Shown piece by piece: positions 16,970-25,146 of a DNA stretch of 64,000 nucleotides. Position numbers and translations under genes: made by a program. The notes under the pieces were generated by a model. It saw nothing but the letters and a program-made list of their open reading frames with translations. It was not told where the DNA came from and made no database searches. Numbering within the stretch: position 1 is the first letter of the stretch; each line of letters opens with the position of its first letter. Source of the stretch: Promethearchaeota archaeon (GTDB lineage Archaea > Asgardarchaeota > Lokiarchaeia > Sigynarchaeales > SOKP01); the NCBI GenBank assembly GCA_016839845.1, contig JAEOTL010000467.1, forward strand, positions 1 to 64,000, read 5' to 3'.

Positions 16970-18847
16970 ATGAAAAATATCATGAAACTGAAGTCATTGA
17001 AGTTCTTTTTAGTAATGTTATTCCTATTAGGGGGAGGTCTTTTTTTTACTAAATTAACAGATTTTACTCAAGTAAATATCCTGGGGAATGATTCAACAAC
17101 ATTAACCTTTTCATCAGAGAATAACATTTGGGATACGCAAATTACCCTGGAAGTTGGAATCCAACCTGTATGTGTTAGTCTTGGTGATGTTAATAATGAT
17201 GGGGAAAATGATATTGTAACAGCAAACCAAGGAGATGATACTATTTCAATTTTGTTATGGAATTCGAATTCCAGTAGTTGGGGATCCCAAATAACTAAAG
17301 ATGTTGGAAATAGTCCTGAAAGTGTTTATATTGGGGATGCAAATAATGACGGCCTAAATGAAATTGTCGCATCCTCTTTAGATAATACCGTCTCAATATT
17401 CGAATGGAATGATACAATTGAGGATTGGGATAAAGTTATAAAAACTGTTGGGGATGATCCCGAAAGTGTTATGATTGAGGATGCGAATAATGACGGATTT
17501 AACGACATTGTAACCGCTAATATGGGAGAATTTGATGTTTCAATAATTCTATGGAATAACGCAACTGAAGAATGGGATGATCATATAAGAAGAGATGTAG
17601 GATATTTACCATATAGTGTATTTGTAGGTGACGTCGATAATGATGGTTATAATGATATTGTAACCGCTAATTTCGGAGTTGACAATAATATCTCGATATT
17701 ACTATGGAATGAAACAACAAATGATTGGGATGACAAGATAACAAAAATAGCTGGAACTTCACCTTATAGCGTTTTTATTGAGGACGCGAATAATGACGGA
17801 CAAAACGACATTGCAGTCTCATCTCTTGAAGGTAAAATCTTTATTTTTTGCTGGAATACTACATCCCAAAATTGGGATAAATCAATTAATAAAACAGTAG
17901 GATCCTATCCTCGAAATCTTTTTATTGGTGACGCAAATAATGATGGTTATAATGATATAGCCACAGCCAATTTTTTTGATCATGATGCCTCTTTATTATT
18001 ATGGAATGAAACATTAAGTGATTGGAACTCAGAGATATCTTTATCAGTTGGGCAACAACCACATTTTGTGGTTATAGGGGATGCAAATGATGATGAGAGT
18101 AATGATATTATTACGGCTAATTATGAAGATAATAGTGTTTCAATCCTTTTAGGGAATTTTGAAATGTTGGATGCGCCTTATCTAGAATCTATATTACCTA
18201 GTCATGATAGCGATGGAATAATTGAATTGAATTGGACTGTTGTAGAGGGAGCTAGTAGTTATTCTGTATATAGAGATGTTGAGAACATTTCATCAATTCA
18301 TGGACTGATACCAATAACAATAACAAATGAAAATAACTATATTGATATAATTACAATAAACCAAAATTACTACTATGTGATAATTGCTCAAAATTCAACA
18401 ACGAATAGTCCGATTTCAAATTGTCAAAATGTTGTTGTTCTAATTCCCTTACATTCCCCTATTTTAGATCCTATTTCCCCCAACATTAGCAATAATGGTA
18501 AAATTTTTCTAAACTGGAACGATATTCTGGGTGCTCACCTATATTATGTCTATAGGGATGATATGAATATTACCAATTCAGAAAACGCATCCTTAATAGC
18601 CCAAACTCTAGAGAGTGATTATACTGATTCAATCAAGGTAAATGGAATCTATTACTATGTAATAGTCGCCGGAGATCTTTCATCAAATACTTCTATTTCT
18701 AATTGCGTAGAAGTTATAGTAGAACTTCAGCTTGAGATTTCAATATCAGGAAATTTTGTTATTAATAATCTAGTAATCTTTGTGGTAGTTGTCTCATTAA
18801 TTGCAGTAAAAATCAAGTGTAAATCCAAATTTAAAACTATACTGTAA
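16970..18847 (+). CDS. membrane-anchored FG-GAP/VCBS beta-propeller protein with two FnIII-like domains
   Basis: The protein has 625 residues. A signal or anchor helix is near residues 10-30. Residues about 55-400 contain seven repeats with the Ca-binding-type loop D-x-N/D-N-D-G (GDVNNDG, GDANNDG and so on) followed by IVTAN and an ILLWN strand, which fits a seven-bladed integrin-alpha-like propeller. Residues about 400-590 hold two fibronectin-III-like domains with ELNWTVVEGASSYSVYRD and FLNWNDILGAHLYYVYRD. A C-terminal TM helix (about 596-616) with a short basic tail follows. The seventh blade's loop is altered (DANDDES). It is probably displayed outside the cell and may work with the neighbouring Ig-repeat protein in binding or adhesion. 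Confidence 0.92.
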   Translation: MKNIMKLKSLKFFLVMLFLLGGGLFFTKLTDFTQVNILGNDSTTLTFSSENNIWDTQITLEVGIQPVCVSLGDVNNDGENDIVTANQGDDTISILLWNSNSSSWGSQITKDVGNSPESVYIGDANNDGLNEIVASSLDNTVSIFEWNDTIEDWDKVIKTVGDDPESVMIEDANNDGFNDIVTANMGEFDVSIILWNNATEEWDDHIRRDVGYLPYSVFVGDVDNDGYNDIVTANFGVDNNISILLWNETTNDWDDKITKIAGTSPYSVFIEDANNDGQNDIAVSSLEGKIFIFCWNTTSQNWDKSINKTVGSYPRNLFIGDANNDGYNDIATANFFDHDASLLLWNETLSDWNSEISLSVGQQPHFVVIGDANDDESNDIITANYEDNSVSILLGNFEMLDAPYLESILPSHDSDGIIELNWTVVEGASSYSVYRDVENISSIHGLIPITITNENNYIDIITINQNYYYVIIAQNSTTNSPISNCQNVVVLIPLHSPILDPISPNISNNGKIFLNWNDILGAHLYYVYRDDMNITNSENASLIAQTLESDYTDSIKVNGIYYYVIVAGDLSSNTSISNCVEVIVELQLEISISGNFVINNLVIFVVVVSLIAVKIKCKSKFKTIL

Positions 18848-18944
18848 TTAAAACAGTTAAAAACTTATTATACTAAGCTTCTATAACATTGGATCATTAA
18901 GTGAATCATTTATTTTTTTACAAAAGATTAAAAAAAAAAAGAGA

Positions 18945-18966
18945 GTTTTTTGGTAAACCAAAAAAC
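18945..18966. terminator. perfect hairpin between convergent genes
   Basis: GTTTTTTGG-TAAA-CCAAAAAAC forms a nine-base-pair stem with a four-base loop and T/A-rich arms in the gap between the plus-strand propeller gene and the minus-strand Cys-rich gene. It is symmetrical and could end transcripts from both sides. A long A-run precedes it. Confidence 0.6.
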
Positions 18967-19056
18967 GGATAAAAAGATTGATACACAATCTTATCAACCT
19001 ATTTATTAAAAGCAACAGGCGAGGAAACTCAATCGTTTCTACTCGGGAGTTGGGGA

Positions 19057-19833
19057 TTATTGTTGGGGGAAATAACATCTTTCTTGTGCCAATATATACG
19101 CAAACTGTTGGTCTTCTAGATCACAGCCAGCAAAAATTAAGCCAACGTGAATGTAAACTTCTTTTCCAGGTATAGTAACACCATCAGAGTTATCAGGAAG
19201 AACTAAGTTAAGGAACTCAAGTCCTCCACCAACAACAGGGAGTTGGTTACTGGCTAGGCAGACTTTATTGCCACACCATCCTGCGCGTGCTTCCCAGATA
19301 TAACATGAGCAGCACATACATTCGGGATCTTTACCCATATTAGTCCATTCAAGGTTCCATCCTTGGATATATTCACGAATGCCGTCCTTATCTTGATCCT
19401 GATAGAAGGCGATACCCATCTGTGGATAGAAGGCATCGGTATCTAATGGATGATATAGACCGCAAATCTTGAATTCAAACCACCAAGTCTGTGCCATCTC
19501 GTTTGTAATGCAGAGTGGAAGAGGTAATAGTTCCCCAGTTGCAGCATCATAATAGGGGAAGTAATAATCAACTAATTCTATTGTTCCTGGAACTGTGTCA
19601 AAAGGACCAATCTCTCCTTCATACGCTACTGGCACGAGATGTTCATTTCCCGCTTGTGGTTCAAGGATATCATTAGATTCAAGGTTCATACCAAGAATCT
19701 GTGAACCATTTTGTGAACGAACGCAAAGACCCCCAACAGCCAATGCAAAGGCTACAAAGATAGATGCAATCACTACAACTTTAACCCATATAATAATCTT
19801 AGATTGACGCTGTACTGTCACGTCTAATCTCAT
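19057..19833 (-). CDS. secreted or N-anchored Cys-rich protein of unknown function
   Basis: This 258-residue protein has an N-terminal hydrophobic helix at about 15-37 after a basic start, so it is exported or anchored. The mature part is Asp/Gly/aromatic-rich, with paired Cys including CMCCSCYIWEARAGWCGNKVC near 185-205 and further Cys at about 107, 118, 243 and 252, suggesting several disulfides or a metal site. A DQDKDGIREY segment near 148 resembles a Ca-binding loop. Its G+C is higher than that of the flanking genes. I do not recognise the family. Confidence 0.75.
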   Translation of the reverse strand: MRLDVTVQRQSKIIIWVKVVVIASIFVAFALAVGGLCVRSQNGSQILGMNLESNDILEPQAGNEHLVPVAYEGEIGPFDTVPGTIELVDYYFPYYDAATGELLPLPLCITNEMAQTWWFEFKICGLYHPLDTDAFYPQMGIAFYQDQDKDGIREYIQGWNLEWTNMGKDPECMCCSCYIWEARAGWCGNKVCLASNQLPVVGGGLEFLNLVLPDNSDGVTIPGKEVYIHVGLIFAGCDLEDQQFAYILAQERCYFPQQ

Positions 19834-20071
19834 TGCCCTGTTTCACTTTCTTACTTTGCAAATCACCTTACTTATTTGAATTTGCTAATATATATTTTAG
19901 CATAAATCTTTATAAATTTTTTGTATTTATGAATTTCTAACTAAAATGTAAAAAATATGGGTCACTGAGCTGTATCCTCAGCAATTTCCTAACTGTTCAT
20001 TAACAGATATGATTAAGTTTAAAAAAAAATGTTGTATAATAATACATATCTAAAAAGAATATATTTATTAT

Positions 20072-22117
20072 TTGATTAATATGACTTCGATTTTGCAAGT
20101 GGCAAATGGGATCGGGAGAAATACTGTTGAAAAGCTATTATCGATAGGAATTAATTCAGTAGAAAAACTTGCCTCAGCTAGCGTTGAAAGTTTGCTAGTT
20201 ATTGATGATATTGGGATTAAAAATGCGAACAGTTATATTCAGTTCGCAAAAAACCATCTTGTAAAGATAAAGGCAAAGGAAAAAATATATAACATAATTA
20301 ATAAAGGGATAGCGTCAAATGGTTCAGATTCACAGGAAAAAGTAAAGGTCCCAAAACCAGTTGATAAAAAAATTAAACCAAAAGTTCCCATTAGTTCAAT
20401 TAAAAAACTTGCTTCGGCGAGTATTGAGGATGTAACAAGAATGGAGAAACTTGGAATCCCTACTGCAAAGAGGTATGTTGAGATTGCAAAGAAGTATCTT
20501 GAAAACATGAGGATAGAGGAAGAGAATGAAACTAAAATTGAAGAAGAAATCGTTTCAAGCCCAGAACCTAGTCCAGAAAAACAACTAATAGGGTTTATAA
20601 GATTAGATAGTAAAAGAGAACCGAAGAAGAAAACACCAGAGATCTCTATACCAAAAGCTAAACCAAAAGCTAAACCAAAACTTAAGCCAGAAGTTAAAGT
20701 TCCAAAATTCAAAACTAAGCAATTGAAAAAACCTCAAATTGATCTTAAAGCATTCAAACAACCACCACAGAAAGGAAAGAAAGGTAAAGCAACTAAAGTA
20801 AAAACAAAAACAACGAAACCACCCGTGCTTAAAACATTTTTTCCAGAAGAAACCATGCAAAGGATTCGCTTTTTACACTTTAATATTAAAAAATTGGAAG
20901 AGAAATTAAAAAGAAAAGAAGATTTTTCCTTTGCTGAACTCAATCATGTAATTGACTACATTAAGATTTTAAATGTTAATTACAAAACTCAGAGTCAGAT
21001 TAGGATTTTTAAAGATTTAGAGATTACTCCTTCTTTCTATGATCCTGTCGAGAAAAAAAATATAAGAATATGGGATTTAATCTTTGAATGTTCACGGGTG
21101 TTATGGATTTCGGCTCAGGCTTATGCTTATCTAGCGAATAAATTCGAAGCAGAAAATTTAATGGAAAATGCAATAGTCGCTACGGTAGAGTGCAGTAAAA
21201 TGTATAAGACTTCTGCATATTTTAGTGCTGCTTGCACACGACAGGAAGACAGGGGAACTGCTCTTTCTGTAGAGAACCTTGAAATGAATTCTGAAGAATC
21301 TCGTATACTTGCTCAAAATTTAGCTACTATAAGTGAAGAAAGAAAAGGAAACTACTCAATGGCAGCAAATCTATCTGCGGGGTTAAGCGCATTAACAAAA
21401 AGATTAGCCTTTTTAAGAATCTATGATGAAATAAAGGAAAATCAATTTAAAGCTCAGTATATCTATGATATCGGTAGATCATGCGATTTAAAGGGTAAAT
21501 CTCTAATAAAGATATCAACTGAAGGTGAAAACGAAGAATTAATTGAGAATTTTCAGAAGAAAGCAAATTATTATTTTACTCAGTCTGAAGAAATATGGGA
21601 ACACATGCTCGAGAATTTTGAGAACCTTACACTTACTGAAAAAGAAAGTATTAAAACCAACTTGTCAATAGTAAACGAAAATATTATAGAAAATGACGTT
21701 GAGTTAATAGACGATAAAAAAGCTTTGGAAATTCAAGACCCTGAGCCACTTATAATTGTTCCAGAAAATTTGGCACCATTTATTCCAAGAACTACGAATT
21801 TCTTAACGAAATACAAACCTTCAGATCTTAATTTCGATGCTTACCTGCGTTATAAGAATTTAATGTCAGATGTCTTGATTGATATGGATAAGATCGATGA
21901 GCTTAAAAATAAAAAAGCAGGTATTGGTCGTACGATGAAACAACTAAAAATCTTGTATGATAACACCGATATTGACATCAATAGTTTTACCGAACTATAT
22001 GAAAAATATTCAATAAAACTTGAAACTATTGAAAATGCGATTCGCAACTTAAAAGACCTAGGGAACAATAATAATGTAAAGAGGAATCCCGTGAAAATAT
22101 TTAAACCAAGTCAATAA
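20072..22117 (+). CDS. tandem helix-hairpin-helix protein with KPK linker and alpha-helical (possibly Bro1-like) domain
   Basis: The protein has 681 residues. There are two HhH units (about 5-65 and 105-155) with NGIGRNTVEKLLSIGINSVE and the repeated KLASAS element, as in non-specific DNA-binding or RadA-type HhH. A basic KPKAKPK linker spans about 195-255. A short unit with FAELNHVIDY (about 285-305) is shared with the coiled-coil protein at 15823-16857. An all-helical region of about 310-530 carries ECSRVLWISAQAYAYLAN, MYKTSAYFSAAC, RILAQNLA and NYSMAANLSAGL. The helix pattern and the AQ and Ala-rich segments resemble the core of Bro1/ALIX domains, but this is my inference from pattern alone. 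The C-terminal 100 residues are a coiled coil. Confidence 0.8.
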   Translation: MINMTSILQVANGIGRNTVEKLLSIGINSVEKLASASVESLLVIDDIGIKNANSYIQFAKNHLVKIKAKEKIYNIINKGIASNGSDSQEKVKVPKPVDKKIKPKVPISSIKKLASASIEDVTRMEKLGIPTAKRYVEIAKKYLENMRIEEENETKIEEEIVSSPEPSPEKQLIGFIRLDSKREPKKKTPEISIPKAKPKAKPKLKPEVKVPKFKTKQLKKPQIDLKAFKQPPQKGKKGKATKVKTKTTKPPVLKTFFPEETMQRIRFLHFNIKKLEEKLKRKEDFSFAELNHVIDYIKILNVNYKTQSQIRIFKDLEITPSFYDPVEKKNIRIWDLIFECSRVLWISAQAYAYLANKFEAENLMENAIVATVECSKMYKTSAYFSAACTRQEDRGTALSVENLEMNSEESRILAQNLATISEERKGNYSMAANLSAGLSALTKRLAFLRIYDEIKENQFKAQYIYDIGRSCDLKGKSLIKISTEGENEELIENFQKKANYYFTQSEEIWEHMLENFENLTLTEKESIKTNLSIVNENIIENDVELIDDKKALEIQDPEPLIIVPENLAPFIPRTTNFLTKYKPSDLNFDAYLRYKNLMSDVLIDMDKIDELKNKKAGIGRTMKQLKILYDNTDIDINSFTELYEKYSIKLETIENAIRNLKDLGNNNNVKRNPVKIFKPSQ

Positions 22118-22155
22118 TTACTAATGTTAGATCTCTAACAAAACGATGGTTGGTA

Positions 22156-22680
22156 ATGTCATTTTCAAAATTTCTTTTCATAATTAAAAAATTTATTTTT
22201 TACGTATTGTTAGGAGTCATAGTAATTGTCTTTATATTTAATCGTATTCTTGCCATATGGTTGGCTGGGATTGTTTTACTAGCATATTTAGGGTCATACA
22301 TAATTACTCTTCCTTTCAAACGAAGACTCCTAAGAAGACTACAAGAATATCCGACAATATCTGATACAGAAATTGCAGATAAATTAGATCATTCTATAGA
22401 ATATATTAGAAATATGTTATCATCATTATCGAGAAACCAGAAAAGAAAGAAATGGCTAATTATAAACCTAAATAAGCGATATGTCTTTTTTAACGAACAA
22501 GCGGTTGAAATTTTTAAGGATCTTTATAGACGGGGCTATAATGATAAAAAAATTCTTGAAAATATGCAACATGAAATGAGGATTCGATCTAGATCTGAAA
22601 TTAAAGCCATTGAGACTACTTTGACAAACCAAAATAGGCTTAATACTCAAATCCGAAGGAGTATAAACCATGAAGATTGA
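22156..22680 (+). CDS. membrane-anchored winged-helix protein
   Basis: The protein has 174 residues from the ATG at 22156 (a TTG two codons upstream is possible). Two hydrophobic helices at about 8-50 are followed by a basic stop-transfer (PFKRRLLRR) and a winged-helix-like domain: a helix, then TISDTEIADKLDHSIEYIRNML as a helix-turn-helix, then a strand pair with WLIINLNKRYVFF. The C-terminal helix is charged. It could be a membrane-bound regulator. Its last 11 bases overlap the start of the VOC gene, and a diverged copy of its C-terminal coding sequence lies beyond that gene at 23430-23504. Confidence 0.75.
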   Translation: MSFSKFLFIIKKFIFYVLLGVIVIVFIFNRILAIWLAGIVLLAYLGSYIITLPFKRRLLRRLQEYPTISDTEIADKLDHSIEYIRNMLSSLSRNQKRKKWLIINLNKRYVFFNEQAVEIFKDLYRRGYNDKKILENMQHEMRIRSRSEIKAIETTLTNQNRLNTQIRRSINHED

Positions 22681-23389
22681 TCTTCCATGGCACCATGTAC
22701 ACATTACTCTTTTAGATCGGGAAGCAGCTGCGCTTTGGCATGACGAACATTCACCTGCAAAACGTACTCAACCTACTAAGCGCTCGGAACAACTATATTT
22801 AGGTCCAAATCTGTTGCAGATTCAAAGTACTGCTGTGGTACCTGAATCTCATGATGGATTTATTGACAGCATTGGGGTGGGAGTTTTGAATTTAAATGAA
22901 ACAGTAGCTGATTGGCAATCATCTGGTGGGATAGTTGGTGTTCGCACAGATCATACTGCATGGATTCAGGATCCTTGGGGTGTGCCTTTCGAGATCGTGG
23001 AAAGACCCCGCATGGGTTACACTCATATTAATATCGCTGTTAAAGCACCTGAGCAATTATGTGATTGGTATGAAACAAATTTAGGTGGTATACGAACGGT
23101 CTGCGATTGGGATAAAACCCGTCTCGCACTTGGATATGACACTATGTTGCTTTTTTTTATCCCAATGTCATCATCCGTTTCTCCCACCACCAAACGACCT
23201 CTCGACCACATGGGGTGGTTTACTAAAGACCTAGATGCGACTTATCAGCGTCTCTCTTCAAACGGTGTCCATTTTCCAGTCATTCCCAGAGCGTTCGGTC
23301 CAGTACGACTTGCATTCCTAGAAGACCCATGTGGGTGCTGGATCGAGCTAGTGGAACCACCAAATGGCATCATCAGCAAACCTAGGTAA
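22670..23389 (+). CDS. two-domain VOC (glyoxalase/dioxygenase fold) protein
   Basis: The 239 residues form two vicinal-oxygen-chelate modules. Module 1 (about 5-115) has WHHVHITLLD and ends WGVPFEIVE; module 2 (about 120-232) has THINIAVKAPE, LDHMGWFTKDL and CGCWIELVE, giving the His/His/Glu set expected for a divalent-metal site. Such proteins include ring-cleaving dioxygenases, glyoxalases and resistance proteins; the substrate is not predictable. It overlaps the upstream gene by 11 bp. Its G+C (about 48% in sampled lines) is higher than that of both neighbours, and it is bracketed by an intact gene and a fragment of that gene's relative, so horizontal insertion is likely. Confidence 0.88.
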   Translation: MKIDLPWHHVHITLLDREAAALWHDEHSPAKRTQPTKRSEQLYLGPNLLQIQSTAVVPESHDGFIDSIGVGVLNLNETVADWQSSGGIVGVRTDHTAWIQDPWGVPFEIVERPRMGYTHINIAVKAPEQLCDWYETNLGGIRTVCDWDKTRLALGYDTMLLFFIPMSSSVSPTTKRPLDHMGWFTKDLDATYQRLSSNGVHFPVIPRAFGPVRLAFLEDPCGCWIELVEPPNGIISKPR

Positions 23390-23429
23390 ACTTTACAAAA
23401 ATTTTCTATTCATTTCTTTTAACTTTGTG

Positions 23430-23504
23430 ATGATAATACAATTTAGCGCTGAATTAAAAGCCATTGAGATCATGTTGGCCAAGCAAATTAGACTTGATAA
23501 TTAA
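23430..23504 (+). pseudogene. C-terminal remnant of a winged-helix gene paralogue
   Basis: The frame reads ELKAIEIMLAKQIRLDN before a stop; the intact gene's C-terminus reads EIKAIETTLTNQNRLNT. Nine of 17 residues agree, and 49 bases at 23451-23499 match 22597-22645 at roughly 73% by hand alignment. The rest of the gene is absent. I treat it as the decayed tail of a tandem duplicate separated from the intact copy by the VOC gene. Confidence 0.6.
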
Positions 23505-23522
23505 AAATACGAATTTATAAGA

Positions 23523-25094
23523 CTATTTTCTTTTAAACCATAAATTTCTTACTCTTCCGGCATTTAATTTAAAGCCTTCGATATTTCTATTTTTGTTTCT
23601 TTTGAACTTAAATATCGCCCACTCCGTGAGGAATTTGTCTTTTTCAGCGAAGACCATCTCAAAGTTAGCGATATATAAACTGTTATTATCTATTCTAAGG
23701 GTATATGTTTGGTCGATTTCCTCACTATAATATCTTCCGATATATTCATTTAATTCTTTTAGCGCTAGTTCGGAAGATTCTATTCTTTTAATATTAAATT
23801 CTTTCCCTAGCCAATTTAGGATAAATTCTGAGTAATTATCCTTCTGAAATGTTATCCGCAACATTTCAGAATTTTCTTCTAAAAAGAAGGAAGTTTCAGA
23901 TTCAGCGATGAGCTTCAATTCAGGAAACCCTAGACTTGCTTGGATCATAAGGTCATTGTTTTTACTCGAAATTGATACTATGGCTAAAAAATCTGATTGA
24001 TATTTTCCTACATAATTTTGAAAAATTTTCGGATTAACTGAGATTTTAGGTTGTTTAGGTTTAAAGAATTGTTCTAAAAATATATCAGCAATTTTATACG
24101 CTAACGACTCAGGCATTAAATTTGGAATATTAGCTAATATTATCACTGAAAATTTATATTTAGGAAAGAATATGTATTGTGCGTGATATCCTCCTATTCC
24201 TCCGTTATGCCAAATTGTTTTTAGCCCTTTATATTTATCAATAATAAGTCCAAAAGCATAATGTCCTTGTTCTCCATTGTTTAATCTACCAGGAGTATGC
24301 ATGGTTTTGATTAGATTTTGTCCCCCATTTCCCAGTTTGTTATTAAGGTAATTCTGATCCCATAAAAAAAGATCTTCTACATTTGAGTAAACCCCACCCT
24401 GTCCACAGTGCCTATGGTTAACTATCGCATTAAAGTATCCTTTTTTCCCATTGGGTATGTAACCAAAAGCCCGATCTTTAATAATATATTTATTGTCGTC
24501 AATAAAATTTGTGCTTTTCATATTGAGGGGTTTAAATATGTTTTCTTCTGCAAATTTTCTTAAAGATTTTCCAGTTACATTTTCAATAATGGCTGCTAAC
24601 ATAACATAATTTGAATTACTATAAAGTATTTCTTCTCCTGGAGTAAAGTTAAGTTCTTTCTGTTTAAAGGCTATACGTAAGGCTTCATTCATTGAAAGGT
24701 TTGTCATTTCCAGAGTGTTCATACCTTTTAGGCTCATTAAACCAGCATAATCCCGAATACCACTTGTGTGATGAATCAAATGACGAATCGTAATCGTATG
24801 ACCATACTCTGGAAATTTCGGTAAAAAATTTCTAATATCGTCGTCAAGGAATATTTTTTTTTGCTCAACGAGAAGGAGTATACACATTGCTGTAAATTGT
24901 TTTGAAATTGAACCAGGGGTAAATATAGTTTTAGGAGTAATGGGAATGTTATGCTCTAGATCGGCCATACCATAACCCTTTTTATAAATAATTTTACCAT
25001 CCTTTATGATGGCTAGAGCACATCCGGGGGTATCTGGTTTATCCCATTGCTTAAATAATTCATCAACTTCTTCAGCAAAATTTTCTTTAATCAA
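23523..25094 (-). CDS. beta-lactamase-like serine hydrolase (class C / esterase type)
   Basis: The protein has 523 residues. The catalytic domain, at about 15-345, has SISK in TPGSISKQF (nucleophile Ser and general base Lys, S-x-x-K) near 62, YSNSNY (the Y-x-N motif) near 160, and HNGG (the KTG-equivalent loop) near 297. A C-terminal beta-barrel-like domain of about 170 residues resembles DUF3471-type lipocalin-like tails. No signal peptide is visible. Members are D-aminopeptidases, esterases or penicillin-binding relatives; the exact substrate is unknown. It follows the methyltransferase gene on the same strand with about 50 bp between them, so they may be cotranscribed. Confidence 0.92.
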   Translation of the reverse strand: MIKENFAEEVDELFKQWDKPDTPGCALAIIKDGKIIYKKGYGMADLEHNIPITPKTIFTPGSISKQFTAMCILLLVEQKKIFLDDDIRNFLPKFPEYGHTITIRHLIHHTSGIRDYAGLMSLKGMNTLEMTNLSMNEALRIAFKQKELNFTPGEEILYSNSNYVMLAAIIENVTGKSLRKFAEENIFKPLNMKSTNFIDDNKYIIKDRAFGYIPNGKKGYFNAIVNHRHCGQGGVYSNVEDLFLWDQNYLNNKLGNGGQNLIKTMHTPGRLNNGEQGHYAFGLIIDKYKGLKTIWHNGGIGGYHAQYIFFPKYKFSVIILANIPNLMPESLAYKIADIFLEQFFKPKQPKISVNPKIFQNYVGKYQSDFLAIVSISSKNNDLMIQASLGFPELKLIAESETSFFLEENSEMLRITFQKDNYSEFILNWLGKEFNIKRIESSELALKELNEYIGRYYSEEIDQTYTLRIDNNSLYIANFEMVFAEKDKFLTEWAIFKFKRNKNRNIEGFKLNAGRVRNLWFKRK

Positions 25095-25146
25095 ATTTGT
25101 CTCACCTAATTTTATTGTTATTTACTTTGATATTAAACTCTATAAT

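Noticed and set aside
20239..20943. Phe-rich minus-strand frames opposite the HhH/KPK gene
   Set aside because: They arise from reading the Lys-rich linker backwards and have membrane-like composition only by chance.
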